Part shown: in pieces, positions 6,793 through 15,637 of the stretch | Layout: every line of letters starts with the position of its first letter | Position numbering within the stretch: the stretch's first letter is position 1 | Assembly: GCF_902459765.1 (NCBI RefSeq) | Contig: NZ_CABPSP010000002.1 | Coordinates: 310,001-374,000, forward strand | Source: Pandoraea anapnoica | Lineage (GTDB): Bacteria > Pseudomonadota > Gammaproteobacteria > Burkholderiales > Burkholderiaceae | DNA length: 64,000 nucleotides | Direction: 5' to 3' | Notes under the pieces: model-generated | What the model saw: only the letters and a program-made list of their open reading frames with translations | Database searches by the model: none | What the model was told of the DNA's origin: nothing | Program-made: the position numbers and the translations under genes

Positions 6793-8019
6793 TTAAACCC
6801 GCATCACATCCAACGGCTTGAACGCGCCGCCCAGCACGGGTTGCGGGTTCAAGCCCCACCAGCGCTGCAGCACCGTCGCGTAGACGTCGCGGAAATCAAC
6901 GGCAAACGGTAAGTTGCCGTTGCCATCCAGCCGATCCAGTCTCGGTGCTTCGCCATACAGGCCACCACGCACACGTCCGCCTGCGATGAAGTGCGGTGCG
7001 ACCGTACCATGATCCGTCCCGCCGCTCTGGTTTTCACGCGGACGCCGTCCGAACTCGGCGTACGTCACGATCATCGTCGACTGCCATCGATTCAACTCGG
7101 TCAACCCAGCCCGCAACGCCATCATCCCCTGCGACAACTGACGCAACAGGTTCGCCTGCTGCCCTATCTGGTTCTGGTGCGTATCAAAACCATTGAGCGT
7201 CAGTCGCAACACCGCCACGCCACGCCCCGGCTGCGGCACACCACTCGGAGAATCCGCCGCGGCGACCACCTGCAACGCCGTCTTCACCACGTTGCCGAAA
7301 GCCCCCTGCGGCATCGGCGTGCGCAAGACATACTGCCCCTGGCGCGGACGCAAACCGTCCGCTGCCTTCACGATGTCGTTCTCTACCCGCAGCACGTGCG
7401 CCAACGCCGGATTGCTCACCTGCGCAGCATTCGTCGACGCCAGACTCGCATCGCGTAAAAACTGCGCCGGATTCGTCAGCGTCACAGCCCGCGCGCCACC
7501 GCTCAAGGGCCCCAACTCCGCACTGCCGACAATCACACCATCCGCGTCGAAACCCGACGGCACGGCCTTCTCTGCGAACGCCCGCGACAACCATCCGTCA
7601 CGCAAATACTCGTCCGAGCGCGACGCCGTATTCCAGATCTCAATCGACCGGAAGTGCGAAAGATTCGGCTGCGGATACCCCACACCCTGCACAATCGCCA
7701 ACTCGTTCGCCTGCCACATCGGCAACAAAGCGCGCATCTCCGGATGCAAGCCATTGTGCTCGTCCAACTGCACGACCTGCTCGCGCTTAATGCCAATCGT
7801 CGGACGCAAGCTCGCATACATTGCGTCCGCATAAGGGATGACCGTGTTCAACCCATCGTTGCCACCCTTAAGCTCGATAAGGATCAGCAAATTGCCATAG
7901 TTGCCGCCACTGCCCGGCAATATCCCAGACATATCTCGCGCAGCGGCCAACACCGGCGTCGGCGCCAGCCAAGCTGCCCCAAGACCACCAGCGAACGTCA
8001 AAAAATCACGTCGACGCAT
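6793..8019 (-). CDS. DUF1501 family protein, Tat-exported
   Basis: The 408-residue product begins M-R-R-R-D-F-L-T-F-A-G-G, a twin-arginine signal, followed by a hydrophobic stretch that ends near A-L-A-A-A. The body matches the DUF1501 family (sulfatase-like fold): L-I-E-L-K-G-G-N-D-G-L-N-T near residue 50, F-R-S-I-E-I-W-N-T-A, and T-Y-A-E-F-G-R-R plus G-G-T-D-H-G-T-V-A-P-H near the C-terminus. Family members are periplasmic and usually encoded beside a DUF1800 gene, as here (187 bases upstream on the same strand). The biochemical role is unknown. The start is supported by AGAGG ahead of the ATG. Confidence 0.9.
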   Translation of the reverse strand: MRRRDFLTFAGGLGAAWLAPTPVLAAARDMSGILPGSGGNYGNLLILIELKGGNDGLNTVIPYADAMYASLRPTIGIKREQVVQLDEHNGLHPEMRALLPMWQANELAIVQGVGYPQPNLSHFRSIEIWNTASRSDEYLRDGWLSRAFAEKAVPSGFDADGVIVGSAELGPLSGGARAVTLTNPAQFLRDASLASTNAAQVSNPALAHVLRVENDIVKAADGLRPRQGQYVLRTPMPQGAFGNVVKTALQVVAAADSPSGVPQPGRGVAVLRLTLNGFDTHQNQIGQQANLLRQLSQGMMALRAGLTELNRWQSTMIVTYAEFGRRPRENQSGGTDHGTVAPHFIAGGRVRGGLYGEAPRLDRLDGNGNLPFAVDFRDVYATVLQRWWGLNPQPVLGGAFKPLDVMRV

Positions 8020-8205
8020 TTCACACCTCTCATGACTCGCCCGGACTCACCGCCCGATCACAAATCGCAAACATACCTGTCACAAAACTTGCCATCGCCC
8101 TGCATCCCAAGCGCCTGAATCGTCACAGTCGCCCGAACTGCCGCGAACGTCCCAGTCGTCACATCCCCCCCATCACCGCGGTTTTCGCGATCGCCATCGT
8201 TTCGA

Positions 8206-9885
8206 TCACTTCAACTGATACGCAGGGTCCATCAATAGCGCTTGCAGAAACGCTGCACTGTTGACGCCAGGCGTTTGCGGTGCCGCCGGCGCCAGCGGCA
8301 ACACCGCACGCTGCAAGGACTCGCGCGCCTCCACGTCCGGGACGTCGACCGGCCCGAGCGTATAGGGCCGCAGCCAGCGAGACAGATCGAAGCGAACACC
8401 CGCCACGGTTCGCGGCATTGGCTGCGCGGGGCGTAGCGCCGTGCGCTGCACGCCCGGAGTCGCCGACATGGACGGTGCAGTCATCGACGGACCACCTGCG
8501 TTGGCGTTCTCCGTTGCACGGAACATGCGCTCGACGAACTGCTTGCGCGCGAGTAGCGTGGTGCTGTCGATCCACGCGTCGCCGCCCGGCCAACCCTTCA
8601 CGTTCGGCGGACGGAACAGATCCTGCCCCAGCACCCGCATCTGCTGCGCGAGCATCTGCGGATCGTCGTAGCCGATGTCGAACTGCCGCACCGCATCCGT
8701 CACGAACTCGGAAGGTGACTTCACCAGCGCACCACGCGCACGCGCATCCCAAAACGTCGGCGTGAGCAGCAAGGCGCGCAACGCGACACGAATGTCGTAG
8801 CCGCTCTCTCGGAACGTCGCGGCAATCCGTTCAACCTGCACCGGGTCGGGCGTCGGTGACACGAATTCGCGCCAAAGCTTTCCGGTGACGAACACCGCCG
8901 TCTCAGGACGCGCCAGCAGCACGTCGAGCATCTGATCGCCGTCGAAGTCACCCGTCTGGTTCAGCACCGTCTTCACGCCCGTATCGTGAAAATTGGGACG
9001 CCAGACGTAGGTCATCGTCGGCCTGTCGATGCTCCAGCCGGTATAGGCACGCGCCGCCTCGCGCACGTCCTGTTCGGTGTAATGCCCTTCGCCCAGCGTG
9101 AACAGTTCCATCACCTCGCGCGCGAAGTTCTCGTTGGGACGCCCCTTGCGGCTGTTCGCGCCATCCAGATAGATGAGCATCGCGGGGTCCTTCGACACCT
9201 CGTGCAACATCACGCCGAAGTTGCCCAGCGCGTTGGCACGAAGCAGCACGTTCTGGCGATAGAGCACGGCCGGCTCACGCACTTTGTCGTCGCTCGATAC
9301 GAAGTGGTTATGCCAGAACATCGTCATGCGCTCAGTCAGCGGCGACGGCGTCGTCGCCATTTCCTGCGCCCACCACGCTTTGAGCGACACCGACATGCGA
9401 TTGCGACGCTCGTTCAGCTCACGACGCTGCGCGTCGGTCATGCCCTTGACCGGTACACTGGCCAACGGCGGCTCCGTGACCCACGCCGGAGGCGGCGTAA
9501 CCGCTGTCCGGCGTGTCTGCTCCAGCAGCCGGTCGACGGCCTGCGCACGGGTCAGGCCGACGAAGGGAGCCAATTCGCGGGCGTCCGGCGCGTAGCCGGT
9601 ACGCGTAAGCAGGTAGCGCGCGTCGTCGGCCGTCAGTTCGCGCCGGGATGCATCGACGGCGGGCGTCGCCGACTTCGATGTCTTGCCACGCGTCGACTGG
9701 GCGGCGTGTTGCGCATCCGCGTGACGCGAACCGGATGCATAGGCAACGGGCGACGCAAGGCAGACCGCCGCTGCCGCCCCCGAGAGAACCGTCACACGCA
9801 CGGAAAGGAATTTCGCCCTAGTCAATAGGGGCAATAGGGACGCGACCGAAGGTGCCGATGCCCCGTCCGTCCCCGGCGACGCCAT
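8206..9885 (-). CDS. DUF1800 family protein, probably exported
   Basis: The 560-residue form starts at the ATG at 9885; an in-frame ATG at 9975 would add 30 residues. I prefer the shorter form because a terminator-like hairpin overlaps the extra codons, although neither start has a clear ribosome site. A signal-like hydrophobic segment (V-L-S-G-A-A-A-A-V-C-L-A) follows a long basic leader. DUF1800 hallmarks include M-F-W-H-N-H-F-V-S, L-I-Y-L-D-G-A-N-S-R-K-G-R-P-N-E-N-F-A-R-E-V-M-E, and P-P-N-V-K-G-W-P-G-G-D-A-W. Its partner is the DUF1501 gene next downstream. Their joint role in the envelope is not known. Confidence 0.85.
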   Translation of the reverse strand: MASPGTDGASAPSVASLLPLLTRAKFLSVRVTVLSGAAAAVCLASPVAYASGSRHADAQHAAQSTRGKTSKSATPAVDASRRELTADDARYLLTRTGYAPDARELAPFVGLTRAQAVDRLLEQTRRTAVTPPPAWVTEPPLASVPVKGMTDAQRRELNERRNRMSVSLKAWWAQEMATTPSPLTERMTMFWHNHFVSSDDKVREPAVLYRQNVLLRANALGNFGVMLHEVSKDPAMLIYLDGANSRKGRPNENFAREVMELFTLGEGHYTEQDVREAARAYTGWSIDRPTMTYVWRPNFHDTGVKTVLNQTGDFDGDQMLDVLLARPETAVFVTGKLWREFVSPTPDPVQVERIAATFRESGYDIRVALRALLLTPTFWDARARGALVKSPSEFVTDAVRQFDIGYDDPQMLAQQMRVLGQDLFRPPNVKGWPGGDAWIDSTTLLARKQFVERMFRATENANAGGPSMTAPSMSATPGVQRTALRPAQPMPRTVAGVRFDLSRWLRPYTLGPVDVPDVEARESLQRAVLPLAPAAPQTPGVNSAAFLQALLMDPAYQLK

Positions 9886-9926
9886 CGAAATAGGTAATCC
9901 ATCCCCGGACTCGGTATTTCGGACGC

Positions 9927-9955
9927 AAAAAAAGCCAGCGTCGGCAGAGGCTGGC
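9927..9955 (-). terminator. terminator-like hairpin at the 5' end of the DUF1800 frame
   Basis: On the minus strand GCCAGC (9955-9950), a 10-base loop and GCTGGC (9939-9934) are followed by seven T residues (9933-9927). It fits the end of the small exported-protein gene at 10083-10409 and falls inside the longest DUF1800 frame, which argues for a later DUF1800 start. Confidence 0.5.
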
Positions 9956-10082
9956 GGGGTTTGGTTTTGCTTCATGTCACGCTCTCGTCAAAGTGGCGTC
10001 ACTGGCGTTTTCGGAAGAAGCGTTTCGCGGCGTTTCCCATCTGGCCCGAACGAATCGGACAAGGGGAAAGACGAGCGTCGTG

Positions 10083-10409
10083 TCAGTGAGTATACAGTTC
10101 ACGCACGGCGTCTTGAATGTGTTGACGCAGCAATCGCCGATCTTCCGGCGACATATGTCCATTGGGACGTCTCCCGGGGGGCGTATTCGGGAGGTCGTCG
10201 TTACGCCGATCGGCGTTGGGATCGCTCGCAGGGGCATTCTTGGCGGGGTTGCGCGGCGAAGGCGCCGGAGCCGCGCGCTGAATCCGGGGGGCGCTCGCAC
10301 CCTGATGCTGCGTACTGAAATGCGCGACGGGACGGGCATAGGTCACGCCCAGGTGTCCCCAGAGCATGATTCCCCCGAACAGTAGCGTAAACTCAGCAGC
10401 CCATCTCAT
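10083..10409 (-). CDS. small exported or membrane-anchored hypothetical protein
   Basis: The 108-residue product has a hydrophobic N-terminus (F-T-L-L-F-G-G-I-M-L-W-G) ending T-Y-A, which could be a signal peptide cleavage site. A Pro/Ala/Asn-rich linker follows, then a charged helical C-terminus (S-P-E-D-R-R-L-L-R-Q-H-I-Q-D-A-V-R-E-L-Y). The C-terminal pattern recalls short periplasmic proteins seen beside ompR in Burkholderiales. It is divergent from ompR with about 170 bases between starts, so the two share a control region. Function unknown. Confidence 0.65.
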   Translation of the reverse strand: MRWAAEFTLLFGGIMLWGHLGVTYARPVAHFSTQHQGASAPRIQRAAPAPSPRNPAKNAPASDPNADRRNDDLPNTPPGRRPNGHMSPEDRRLLRQHIQDAVRELYTH

Positions 10410-10577
10410 CTTGTGCGTATGTCCTTCATGCCATGCGGCTGTTTTTGCCCTGGCAGGGGTGCAAGTGTACCCACTGCCTATGGTCAGCGCACAAGCCGTA
10501 GGGTAAATTGTGTAACCCTTTGTAACCCGCTTTGGCGGCCTCCTCAGTTCGCAACATTTCGGGCTAAGATACGTGGC

Positions 10578-11303
10578 ATGGAAAACAAAAACTCTCCCAA
10601 AATTCTGGTTGTCGACGACGATCCGCGCCTGCGCGACCTGCTTCGTCGTTACCTCGGGGAACAGGGTTTCAATGTCTTTGTGGCCGAAAATGCAACGGCC
10701 ATGAACAAGCTTTGGGTGCGCGAGCGCTTCGATCTGCTCGTGCTGGACTTGATGCTCCCCGGTGAAGACGGTCTCTCTATTTGTCGCCGTCTGCGTGGTG
10801 CGAATGACCGCACGCCGATCATCATGTTAACGGCCAAAGGCGAGGATGTCGACCGTATCGTCGGCCTTGAGATGGGCGCCGACGACTATCTTCCCAAGCC
10901 CTTCAATCCGCGCGAACTCGTCGCGCGCATTCACGCCGTTCTACGTCGCCAGGCCCCGCCCGAACTCCCGGGCGCGCCCAGCGAAACCATGGAGACGTTC
11001 GAGTTCGGCGACTTCGCCCTGAACCTCGCCACGCGCACGCTCACCAAGAACGGCCAGGAAATTGCCCTGACCACCGGCGAGTTCTCGGTCCTCAAGGTCT
11101 TCGCACGTCATCCGCGTCAGCCGCTCTCACGCGAAAAGCTCATGGAGCTCGCGCGCGGCCGCGAATACGAAGTCTTCGACCGAAGCCTCGACGTGCAGAT
11201 CTCGCGCCTGCGCAAGCTCATCGAACCGGACCCGGGCAGCCCCCGCTTCATTCAGACGGTGTGGGGCCTCGGCTACGTGTTCATCCCGGACGGCGGCGCG
11301 TGA
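10578..11303 (+). CDS. ompR: OmpR-type response regulator
   Basis: This 241-residue cytoplasmic response regulator has a receiver domain (acidic pocket V-D-D-D near residue 13, phospho-acceptor Asp57 in L-D-L-M-L-P-G, conserved Lys in Y-L-P-K-P-F) and a C-terminal winged helix with F-D-R-S-L-D-V-Q-I-S-R-L-R and V-W-G-L-G-Y-V-F. These match the OmpR family of osmoregulatory regulators. I used the ATG at 10578, which gives M-E-N-K-N-S-P-K; the frame is open further upstream but the family begins here. The cognate kinase gene lies about 195 bases downstream. Targets are likely porin genes by analogy, which is not shown here. Confidence 0.92.
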   Translation: MENKNSPKILVVDDDPRLRDLLRRYLGEQGFNVFVAENATAMNKLWVRERFDLLVLDLMLPGEDGLSICRRLRGANDRTPIIMLTAKGEDVDRIVGLEMGADDYLPKPFNPRELVARIHAVLRRQAPPELPGAPSETMETFEFGDFALNLATRTLTKNGQEIALTTGEFSVLKVFARHPRQPLSREKLMELARGREYEVFDRSLDVQISRLRKLIEPDPGSPRFIQTVWGLGYVFIPDGGA

Positions 11304-11498
11304 TCGCGCATCACGTCTCGCGCTGCAAAACGACGCCGGTCGCGCCCCATTCGCGCACCGGCGTCTTGTCTTGCCTCACCTCGCAATTCCTGCAATTCAT
11401 GTCGTTCGCCATGGCTCCCATGAGCCTCCGTCATTTCGAATCTTGCGCGCTTCGGACCTTCCGACCCGCCATCGTCACGCATTAGACGGAGCAACCCC

Positions 11499-12839
11499 AT
11501 GCATCCGATTCGGATGGTACGCGGGCTGTTCGGCGGTCTGTTCTGGCGTACCTTTTTCCTCATCGCACTGCTCATCGGCGTCAGCCTCGCCGCGTGGTAT
11601 CAGAGCTTTCGCGTGATCGAACGCGAGCCGCGTGCACAGCGCGTCGCGCAGCAACTGGTCTCCATCGTCAAACTCACGCGCACTGCCCTGCTTTATTCCG
11701 AGCCGGACCTTCGCCGCGCGTTGCTGCAGGATCTGGAAAGTAACGAAGGCATTCGCGTCTATCCGCGCGAACCGGCCGATTCGATCGAGAAGCAACCCGG
11801 TGGCGTCGTGCAGGACCTCATCGTGCGCGATGTACAGCGACGCCTTGGCACCGACACCATCATCGCCGCTTCGGTCAATGAGATCCCCGCCATGTGGATC
11901 AGCTTCAAGATCGATGAAGACGACTACTGGGTCGCCATCGAGCAAGACCGGATCGACACGGCGACAGGCCTTCAACTCTTCAGTTGGGGGACGTTCGCGC
12001 TCGCCCTCTCGCTCATCGGCGCGGCGTTCATCACGGCGCTCGTGAACCGACCGTTCGCGCGACTTGCCCACGCGGCCCGCGCCATCGGCGAAGGTCAGCG
12101 CCCCGATGCCTTGCCCGAGCGCGGCATGGGCGAAGCGGCCGAGGCCAACCGAAGTTTCAATCAGATGGTGCAGGAACTCGACCGGCTCGAAGCCGACCGG
12201 GCGCTGATGCTCGCGGGCATCTCTCATGATCTGCGCACACCGCTCGCGCGCCTGCGTCTCGAGACGGAAATGAGCCCGTCGGACGAAACGGTCAAGCGCG
12301 ACATGATCAGCGACATCGAGCAAATGGACGAGATCATCGGGCGCTTCCTCGATTACGCACGTCCCGCTTCGCGCGCGGCACAGGCCGTGGATCTGTCCGA
12401 AATCGCGCGCGATACGGCAAGCGCTTTCGAAGGGCGCGACGAGGTGAAGATCAGCGTCGAACTTGCCGATACGGCGCTGATACTGGCCGAGCGCACCGAC
12501 CTCAAGCGTCTGCTCACGAACCTGATCGAAAACGCTCGCAAGTACGGCCGCGATGCGCAAACCAACGTCGCCGACGTCCACATCTCCACGCGAGTCCTCG
12601 GCGAACGCGTCGAGATGCGCGTGCGCGATACTGGCCCCGGCATCCCCGAGGAACAATTGCACCTGGTGTTCCGTCCCTTCTATCGTGTGGACACAGCCCG
12701 CACGAAGGCCGACGGGACGGGCCTGGGCATGGCCATCGTGCAGCGCATCGCAACGCGCTACAAAGGCCATGCGTCGCTGCGTAACGTGCACCCCGGCTCC
12801 GGACTTGAAATCACGGTGTCATTTCCGCTTGCTAAATAA
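11499..12839 (+). CDS. envZ: EnvZ-type sensor histidine kinase
   Basis: The 446-residue inner-membrane kinase has a first transmembrane helix at about 17-36 (T-F-F-L-I-A-L-L-I-G-V-S-L), a periplasmic sensor region, a second helix at about 163-185 and a HAMP segment. The dimerisation box G-I-S-H-D-L-R-T-P-L puts the phospho-acceptor at His243. The ATPase domain shows the N box (N-L-I-E-N-A-R-K-Y), G1 (R-D-T-G-P-G-I-P) and G2 (G-T-G-L-G-M-A-I-V). It should phosphorylate the OmpR product encoded just upstream. The ~195-base gap between the two genes is longer than in many ompR-envZ pairs and contains no recognisable gene. Confidence 0.92.
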   Translation: MHPIRMVRGLFGGLFWRTFFLIALLIGVSLAAWYQSFRVIEREPRAQRVAQQLVSIVKLTRTALLYSEPDLRRALLQDLESNEGIRVYPREPADSIEKQPGGVVQDLIVRDVQRRLGTDTIIAASVNEIPAMWISFKIDEDDYWVAIEQDRIDTATGLQLFSWGTFALALSLIGAAFITALVNRPFARLAHAARAIGEGQRPDALPERGMGEAAEANRSFNQMVQELDRLEADRALMLAGISHDLRTPLARLRLETEMSPSDETVKRDMISDIEQMDEIIGRFLDYARPASRAAQAVDLSEIARDTASAFEGRDEVKISVELADTALILAERTDLKRLLTNLIENARKYGRDAQTNVADVHISTRVLGERVEMRVRDTGPGIPEEQLHLVFRPFYRVDTARTKADGTGLGMAIVQRIATRYKGHASLRNVHPGSGLEITVSFPLAK

Positions 12840-12954
12840 GTGTTTGATGTGATCGGGCGAAAATTTGGCTATGCTCAAGGCTTGGCCTCGCCCGAAGCTG
12901 CAAAATCCTATCGACGGGATTTGTTTTAACTATCCCCCGCATAAAAATAAGCTA

Positions 12955-12983
12955 TTGCTATCATTGATTTGATAGCGTATACT
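12955..12983 (+). promoter_or_regulatory. ahpC promoter
   Basis: TTGCTA (12955-12960) and TATACT (12978-12983) are spaced by 17 bases, a strong sigma70 promoter about 95 bases before ahpC. The spacer is largely occupied by the inverted repeat listed next, so a regulator bound there would contact RNA polymerase directly. Confidence 0.65.
12957..12976. promoter_or_regulatory. OxyR-like inverted repeat in the ahpC promoter
   Basis: GCTATCA-TTGATT-TGATAGC is a perfect 7-bp inverted repeat. Its ATAG/CTAT half-sites resemble those of LysR-type regulators, particularly OxyR, a known activator of ahpC genes. Which protein binds is inferred. No regulator gene is adjacent. Confidence 0.45.
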
Positions 12984-13079
12984 GGTTTGGTTGACCGGGA
13001 TCGCGTGAACTCGGTCAGTTGCCAGTTTTGATGTCCTTGCGACATCACGACATAAACCGCACTAATTTAGGAGTAATCG

Positions 13080-13628
13080 ATGAAGACTGTCGGCGATAAA
13101 CTCGAAGCGTTCTCGGTCGAAGCGGCCAAGCCTGGTTTCAACAACCACGAAGAAAACGGCGTGTCGGCTTTCGAAACGATCACCGAAGCCTCGTTCCCGG
13201 GCAAGTGGAAGATCATCTACTTCTACCCGAAGGACTTCACCTTCGTGTGCCCGACCGAAATCGTGGAATTCGGCAAGCTGGCCAACGACTTCTCGGATCG
13301 TGACGCAGTGCTGCTCGGCGGCTCGGGCGACAACGAATTCGTGAAGCTGGCATGGCGCCGTGAGCACAAGGACCTGAACAAGCTGAACCACTACTCGTTC
13401 GGCGACACGACCGGTGCTCTGATCGACCAACTGGGCGTGCGTGACAAACAAGCTGGCGTGGCACTGCGTGCAACGTTCATCGTTGACCCGGACAACGTCA
13501 TCCAGCACGTTTCGGTGAACAACCTGAACGTCGGCCGCAACCCGGAAGAGGTGCTGCGTATTCTGGACGGTCTGCAAACGGACGAACTCTGCCCGTGCAA
13601 CCGTGCAGTCGGCGGTGAAACGCTCTAA
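13080..13628 (+). CDS. ahpC: alkyl hydroperoxide reductase C (peroxiredoxin, AhpD-linked type)
   Basis: This 182-residue cytoplasmic 2-Cys peroxiredoxin reduces organic peroxides, H2O2 and peroxynitrite. The peroxidatic Cys57 lies in F-T-F-V-C-P-T-E. The C-terminal motif D-E-L-C-P-C-N has two cysteines (171 and 173), as in mycobacterial AhpC, which is recharged by AhpD rather than by the flavoprotein AhpF. That matches the adjacent ahpD. The ATG follows AGGAG closely. A strong promoter with an OxyR-like site lies about 95 bases upstream. A hairpin between ahpC and ahpD may let ahpC be expressed at a higher level. Confidence 0.96.
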   Translation: MKTVGDKLEAFSVEAAKPGFNNHEENGVSAFETITEASFPGKWKIIYFYPKDFTFVCPTEIVEFGKLANDFSDRDAVLLGGSGDNEFVKLAWRREHKDLNKLNHYSFGDTTGALIDQLGVRDKQAGVALRATFIVDPDNVIQHVSVNNLNVGRNPEEVLRILDGLQTDELCPCNRAVGGETL

Positions 13629-13640
13629 GCGTCTCCCGAA

Positions 13641-13662
13641 GCCCGCGCAAGCGGGCTTTTTC
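13641..13662 (+). terminator. intercistronic terminator/attenuator between ahpC and ahpD
   Basis: GCCCGC-GCAA-GCGGGC followed by TTTTTC, 12 bases after the ahpC stop. It probably terminates part of the transcripts and so lowers ahpD relative to ahpC. Confidence 0.8.
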
Positions 13663-13686
13663 AGCCCAAAGCAATAGGAGAAATTT

Positions 13687-14214
13687 ATGGAATTCATCAC
13701 CGCGATTAAGGCGCAGATCCCTGACTACGCCAAGGACATCCGCCTGAACCTCGACGGCACCATCGTGCGCTCCTCGCTGGAAGGCAACGACGCCGTCGGC
13801 GTGGCCCTCGCCGCCGCCTTTGCGGCCAAGAGCCAGCCGCTCGTCAAGGCAATTCGCGAAGCCGGCGTGCTGGCCCCGGAAGAGCTTGAAGGCGCGTTGA
13901 CCGCAGCCGCGCTCATGGGCATGAACAACACCTGGTATCCGTATCTCGAGATGGCCGATAACGCCGAGCTCAAGAACGAGAAGGCCCAACTGCGCATGAA
14001 TGGCTACGCCACGCGTGGCGGTGTCGATCAGCGTCGCTTCGAGATGTACGCGCTAGCCGCGTCCATCGTCGGCAAGTGCCACTTCTGCGTGAAGTCGCAC
14101 GCGCATCTGCTCTCCGCCGAGCACGGCATGAGCACCGCGCAATTGCGTGACGTCGGCCGTATCGCCGCCGTCATCAATGCCGCGGCTCAGGTGATCGCTG
14201 CCGAAGCTGCATAA
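13687..14214 (+). CDS. ahpD: alkyl hydroperoxidase AhpD
   Basis: The 175-residue protein of the carboxymuconolactone-decarboxylase-like fold is the reductant of AhpC, and has weak peroxidase activity itself. The redox motif C-H-F-C-V-K-S-H places cysteines at about 131 and 134, with the conserved Glu upstream in F-E-M-Y. In mycobacteria AhpD takes electrons from a lipoylated protein; the same is likely here. It starts 58 bases after ahpC, with AGGAG ahead of the ATG, and its 3' end carries a strong terminator. Pairing of AhpD with the C-P-C type AhpC makes the assignment secure. Confidence 0.95.
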   Translation: MEFITAIKAQIPDYAKDIRLNLDGTIVRSSLEGNDAVGVALAAAFAAKSQPLVKAIREAGVLAPEELEGALTAAALMGMNNTWYPYLEMADNAELKNEKAQLRMNGYATRGGVDQRRFEMYALAASIVGKCHFCVKSHAHLLSAEHGMSTAQLRDVGRIAAVINAAAQVIAAEAA

Positions 14215-14239
14215 GCTTCGATACTTCGTCGCCCAATAA

Positions 14240-14278
14240 AAACGGCGCTACCGGACGATTCCGGTAGCGCCGTTTTGC
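14240..14278 (+). terminator. terminator after ahpD
   Basis: A long GC stem (ACGGCGCTACCGG / CCGGTAGCGCCGT) with an ACGATT loop is followed by a T-rich tail and preceded by A residues, so it can serve the convergent ispF side as well. Confidence 0.88.
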
Positions 14279-14328
14279 TTTTGTCCAGCTGACGACAGGG
14301 CCAGAGACTTAAACGAACTTCGGCAACA

Positions 14329-14850
14329 TTAGCGTCCGATCAGCAACGCCGCCGCTTGCGCTTCAATGCCCTCCTGACGCCCGAGGTAGCCCAGCTTTTC
14401 GTTTGTCTTCGCCTTGACATTCACCTGCGCGACGCTCACACCCAATGCATCCGCAATCGACTGCGTCATCGCTGCGATATGCGGCGCGAGTTTCGGAGCC
14501 TGTGCGATTACAGTGCAGTCGACGTTCAGGATCTCGTAACCTTGCTCACGCACGCGGCGCATCGCCTCCTTGAGCAAAACGACGCTGTTCGCGCCCTTGA
14601 ACGTCGGGTCGGTATCTGGGAAGTGACGACCGATGTCGCCGAGCGCGGCAGCACCGAGCACTGCATCGGTGATCGCATGGAGCAGCACGTCGGCGTCCGA
14701 GTGGCCCAGCAGGCCGCGCTCGAACGGAATGGTCACGCCCCCCATGATCAGCGGACGGCCCGGCACGAGTGCATGCACGTCGTAGCCCTGACCGATACGG
14801 AGTTTGGACAGTGCGCCCAGCGAAACAGGAGAAACAGCTTGTTCAGTCAT
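14329..14850 (-). CDS. ispF: 2-C-methyl-D-erythritol 2,4-cyclodiphosphate synthase
   Basis: The 173-residue enzyme of the non-mevalonate isoprenoid pathway cyclises CDP-ME 2-phosphate to MEcPP with release of CMP. Metal ligands are visible in G-Y-D-V-H-A-L near residue 22, with [10 protein letters not shown] following. The family motifs [10 protein letters not shown] and [12 protein letters not shown] are intact. It is encoded directly downstream of ispD (64 bases), the standard order in Betaproteobacteria, so the two are likely co-transcribed. Normal family length is about 160, so this protein has a short N-terminal extension. Confidence 0.96.
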   Translation of the reverse strand: MTEQAVSPVSLGALSKLRIGQGYDVHALVPGRPLIMGGVTIPFERGLLGHSDADVLLHAITDAVLGAAALGDIGRHFPDTDPTFKGANSVVLLKEAMRRVREQGYEILNVDCTVIAQAPKLAPHIAAMTQSIADALGVSVAQVNVKAKTNEKLGYLGRQEGIEAQAAALLIGR

Positions 14851-14914
14851 GTGGAATCTTGAAATCGCCAGAGGCGGAATTACGGTGCGTCAGTTCACGT
14901 CGGACGGTCGAGGC

Positions 14915-15637
14915 TCAGGCCGGTTTGGCCGTGCCGAGGAATGCCTCGGCCAGCGCGAAATCTTCGGGATACGTCACCTTGAAGTTGCGCAGGCTGCCGC
15001 GCACGAGCTTCGGCGCGTGGCCGATGCGCTCGATGGCGCTAGCCTCGTCGGTGACTTCAGCCCCGGCGGCGAGCGCGTCTTCCAGCGCGTGGCGGAGCAT
15101 GCCGAGACGGAACATCTGCGGCGTCTGTGCCTGCCAGAGCCCGTCGCGCGACTCGGTCGCCTGAATCGCCGCCAGCGTGCCCTTCTCGACCGGCGGCTGC
15201 TCGCGTTTAAGCGTATCGGCGACCGGCAGCGCCAGAATACCGCCGACGGGGTCGTCGCGCAGGGCACCCACGAGCGTACGGATCAGTTCAGGCGTAATCC
15301 CGGGACGCGCAGCATCGTGCACGAGCACCCAGTCGGTGTCCTGCGCGCCGAACTCGGTGAGCGCCTGAAGCCCGCCCAGCACCGACGCATGGCGCGACGG
15401 CCCGCCGCAGCGGCGCACGGCGAAACGCAGCGTGCCGAAGCGTCGTCCGTCGAAATGATTGTCGTCCGGCGCCAGCACCAGCACGGTCTGCGCGAATTCG
15501 GAACAGGCGTCGAACGCGGCGAGCGCATAGTGAAGCATGGGACGTCCGCCGACGCTCCGGTATTGCTTGGGCACGTCGGCCCCGGCGCGTACACCGGCCC
15601 CGGCACACGGGATCACGGCAAAAAGTCGATCGCTCAC
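14915..15637 (-). CDS. ispD: 2-C-methyl-D-erythritol 4-phosphate cytidylyltransferase
   Basis: IspD couples MEP with CTP in the non-mevalonate pathway. The nucleotide-binding loop reads [10 protein letters not shown] followed by P-K-Q-Y, and V-L-V-H-D-A-A-R-P is the metal/ribose site. I chose the GTG at 15637 (240 residues) because family members start close to the [10 protein letters not shown] strand. A GTG at 15682 would add 15 residues. Neither has a clear ribosome site. It is divergent from mfd, whose start is about 110 bases away, and is followed by ispF. Both are essential in most bacteria that lack the mevalonate route. Confidence 0.93.
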   Translation of the reverse strand: MSDRLFAVIPCAGAGVRAGADVPKQYRSVGGRPMLHYALAAFDACSEFAQTVLVLAPDDNHFDGRRFGTLRFAVRRCGGPSRHASVLGGLQALTEFGAQDTDWVLVHDAARPGITPELIRTLVGALRDDPVGGILALPVADTLKREQPPVEKGTLAAIQATESRDGLWQAQTPQMFRLGMLRHALEDALAAGAEVTDEASAIERIGHAPKLVRGSLRNFKVTYPEDFALAEAFLGTAKPA

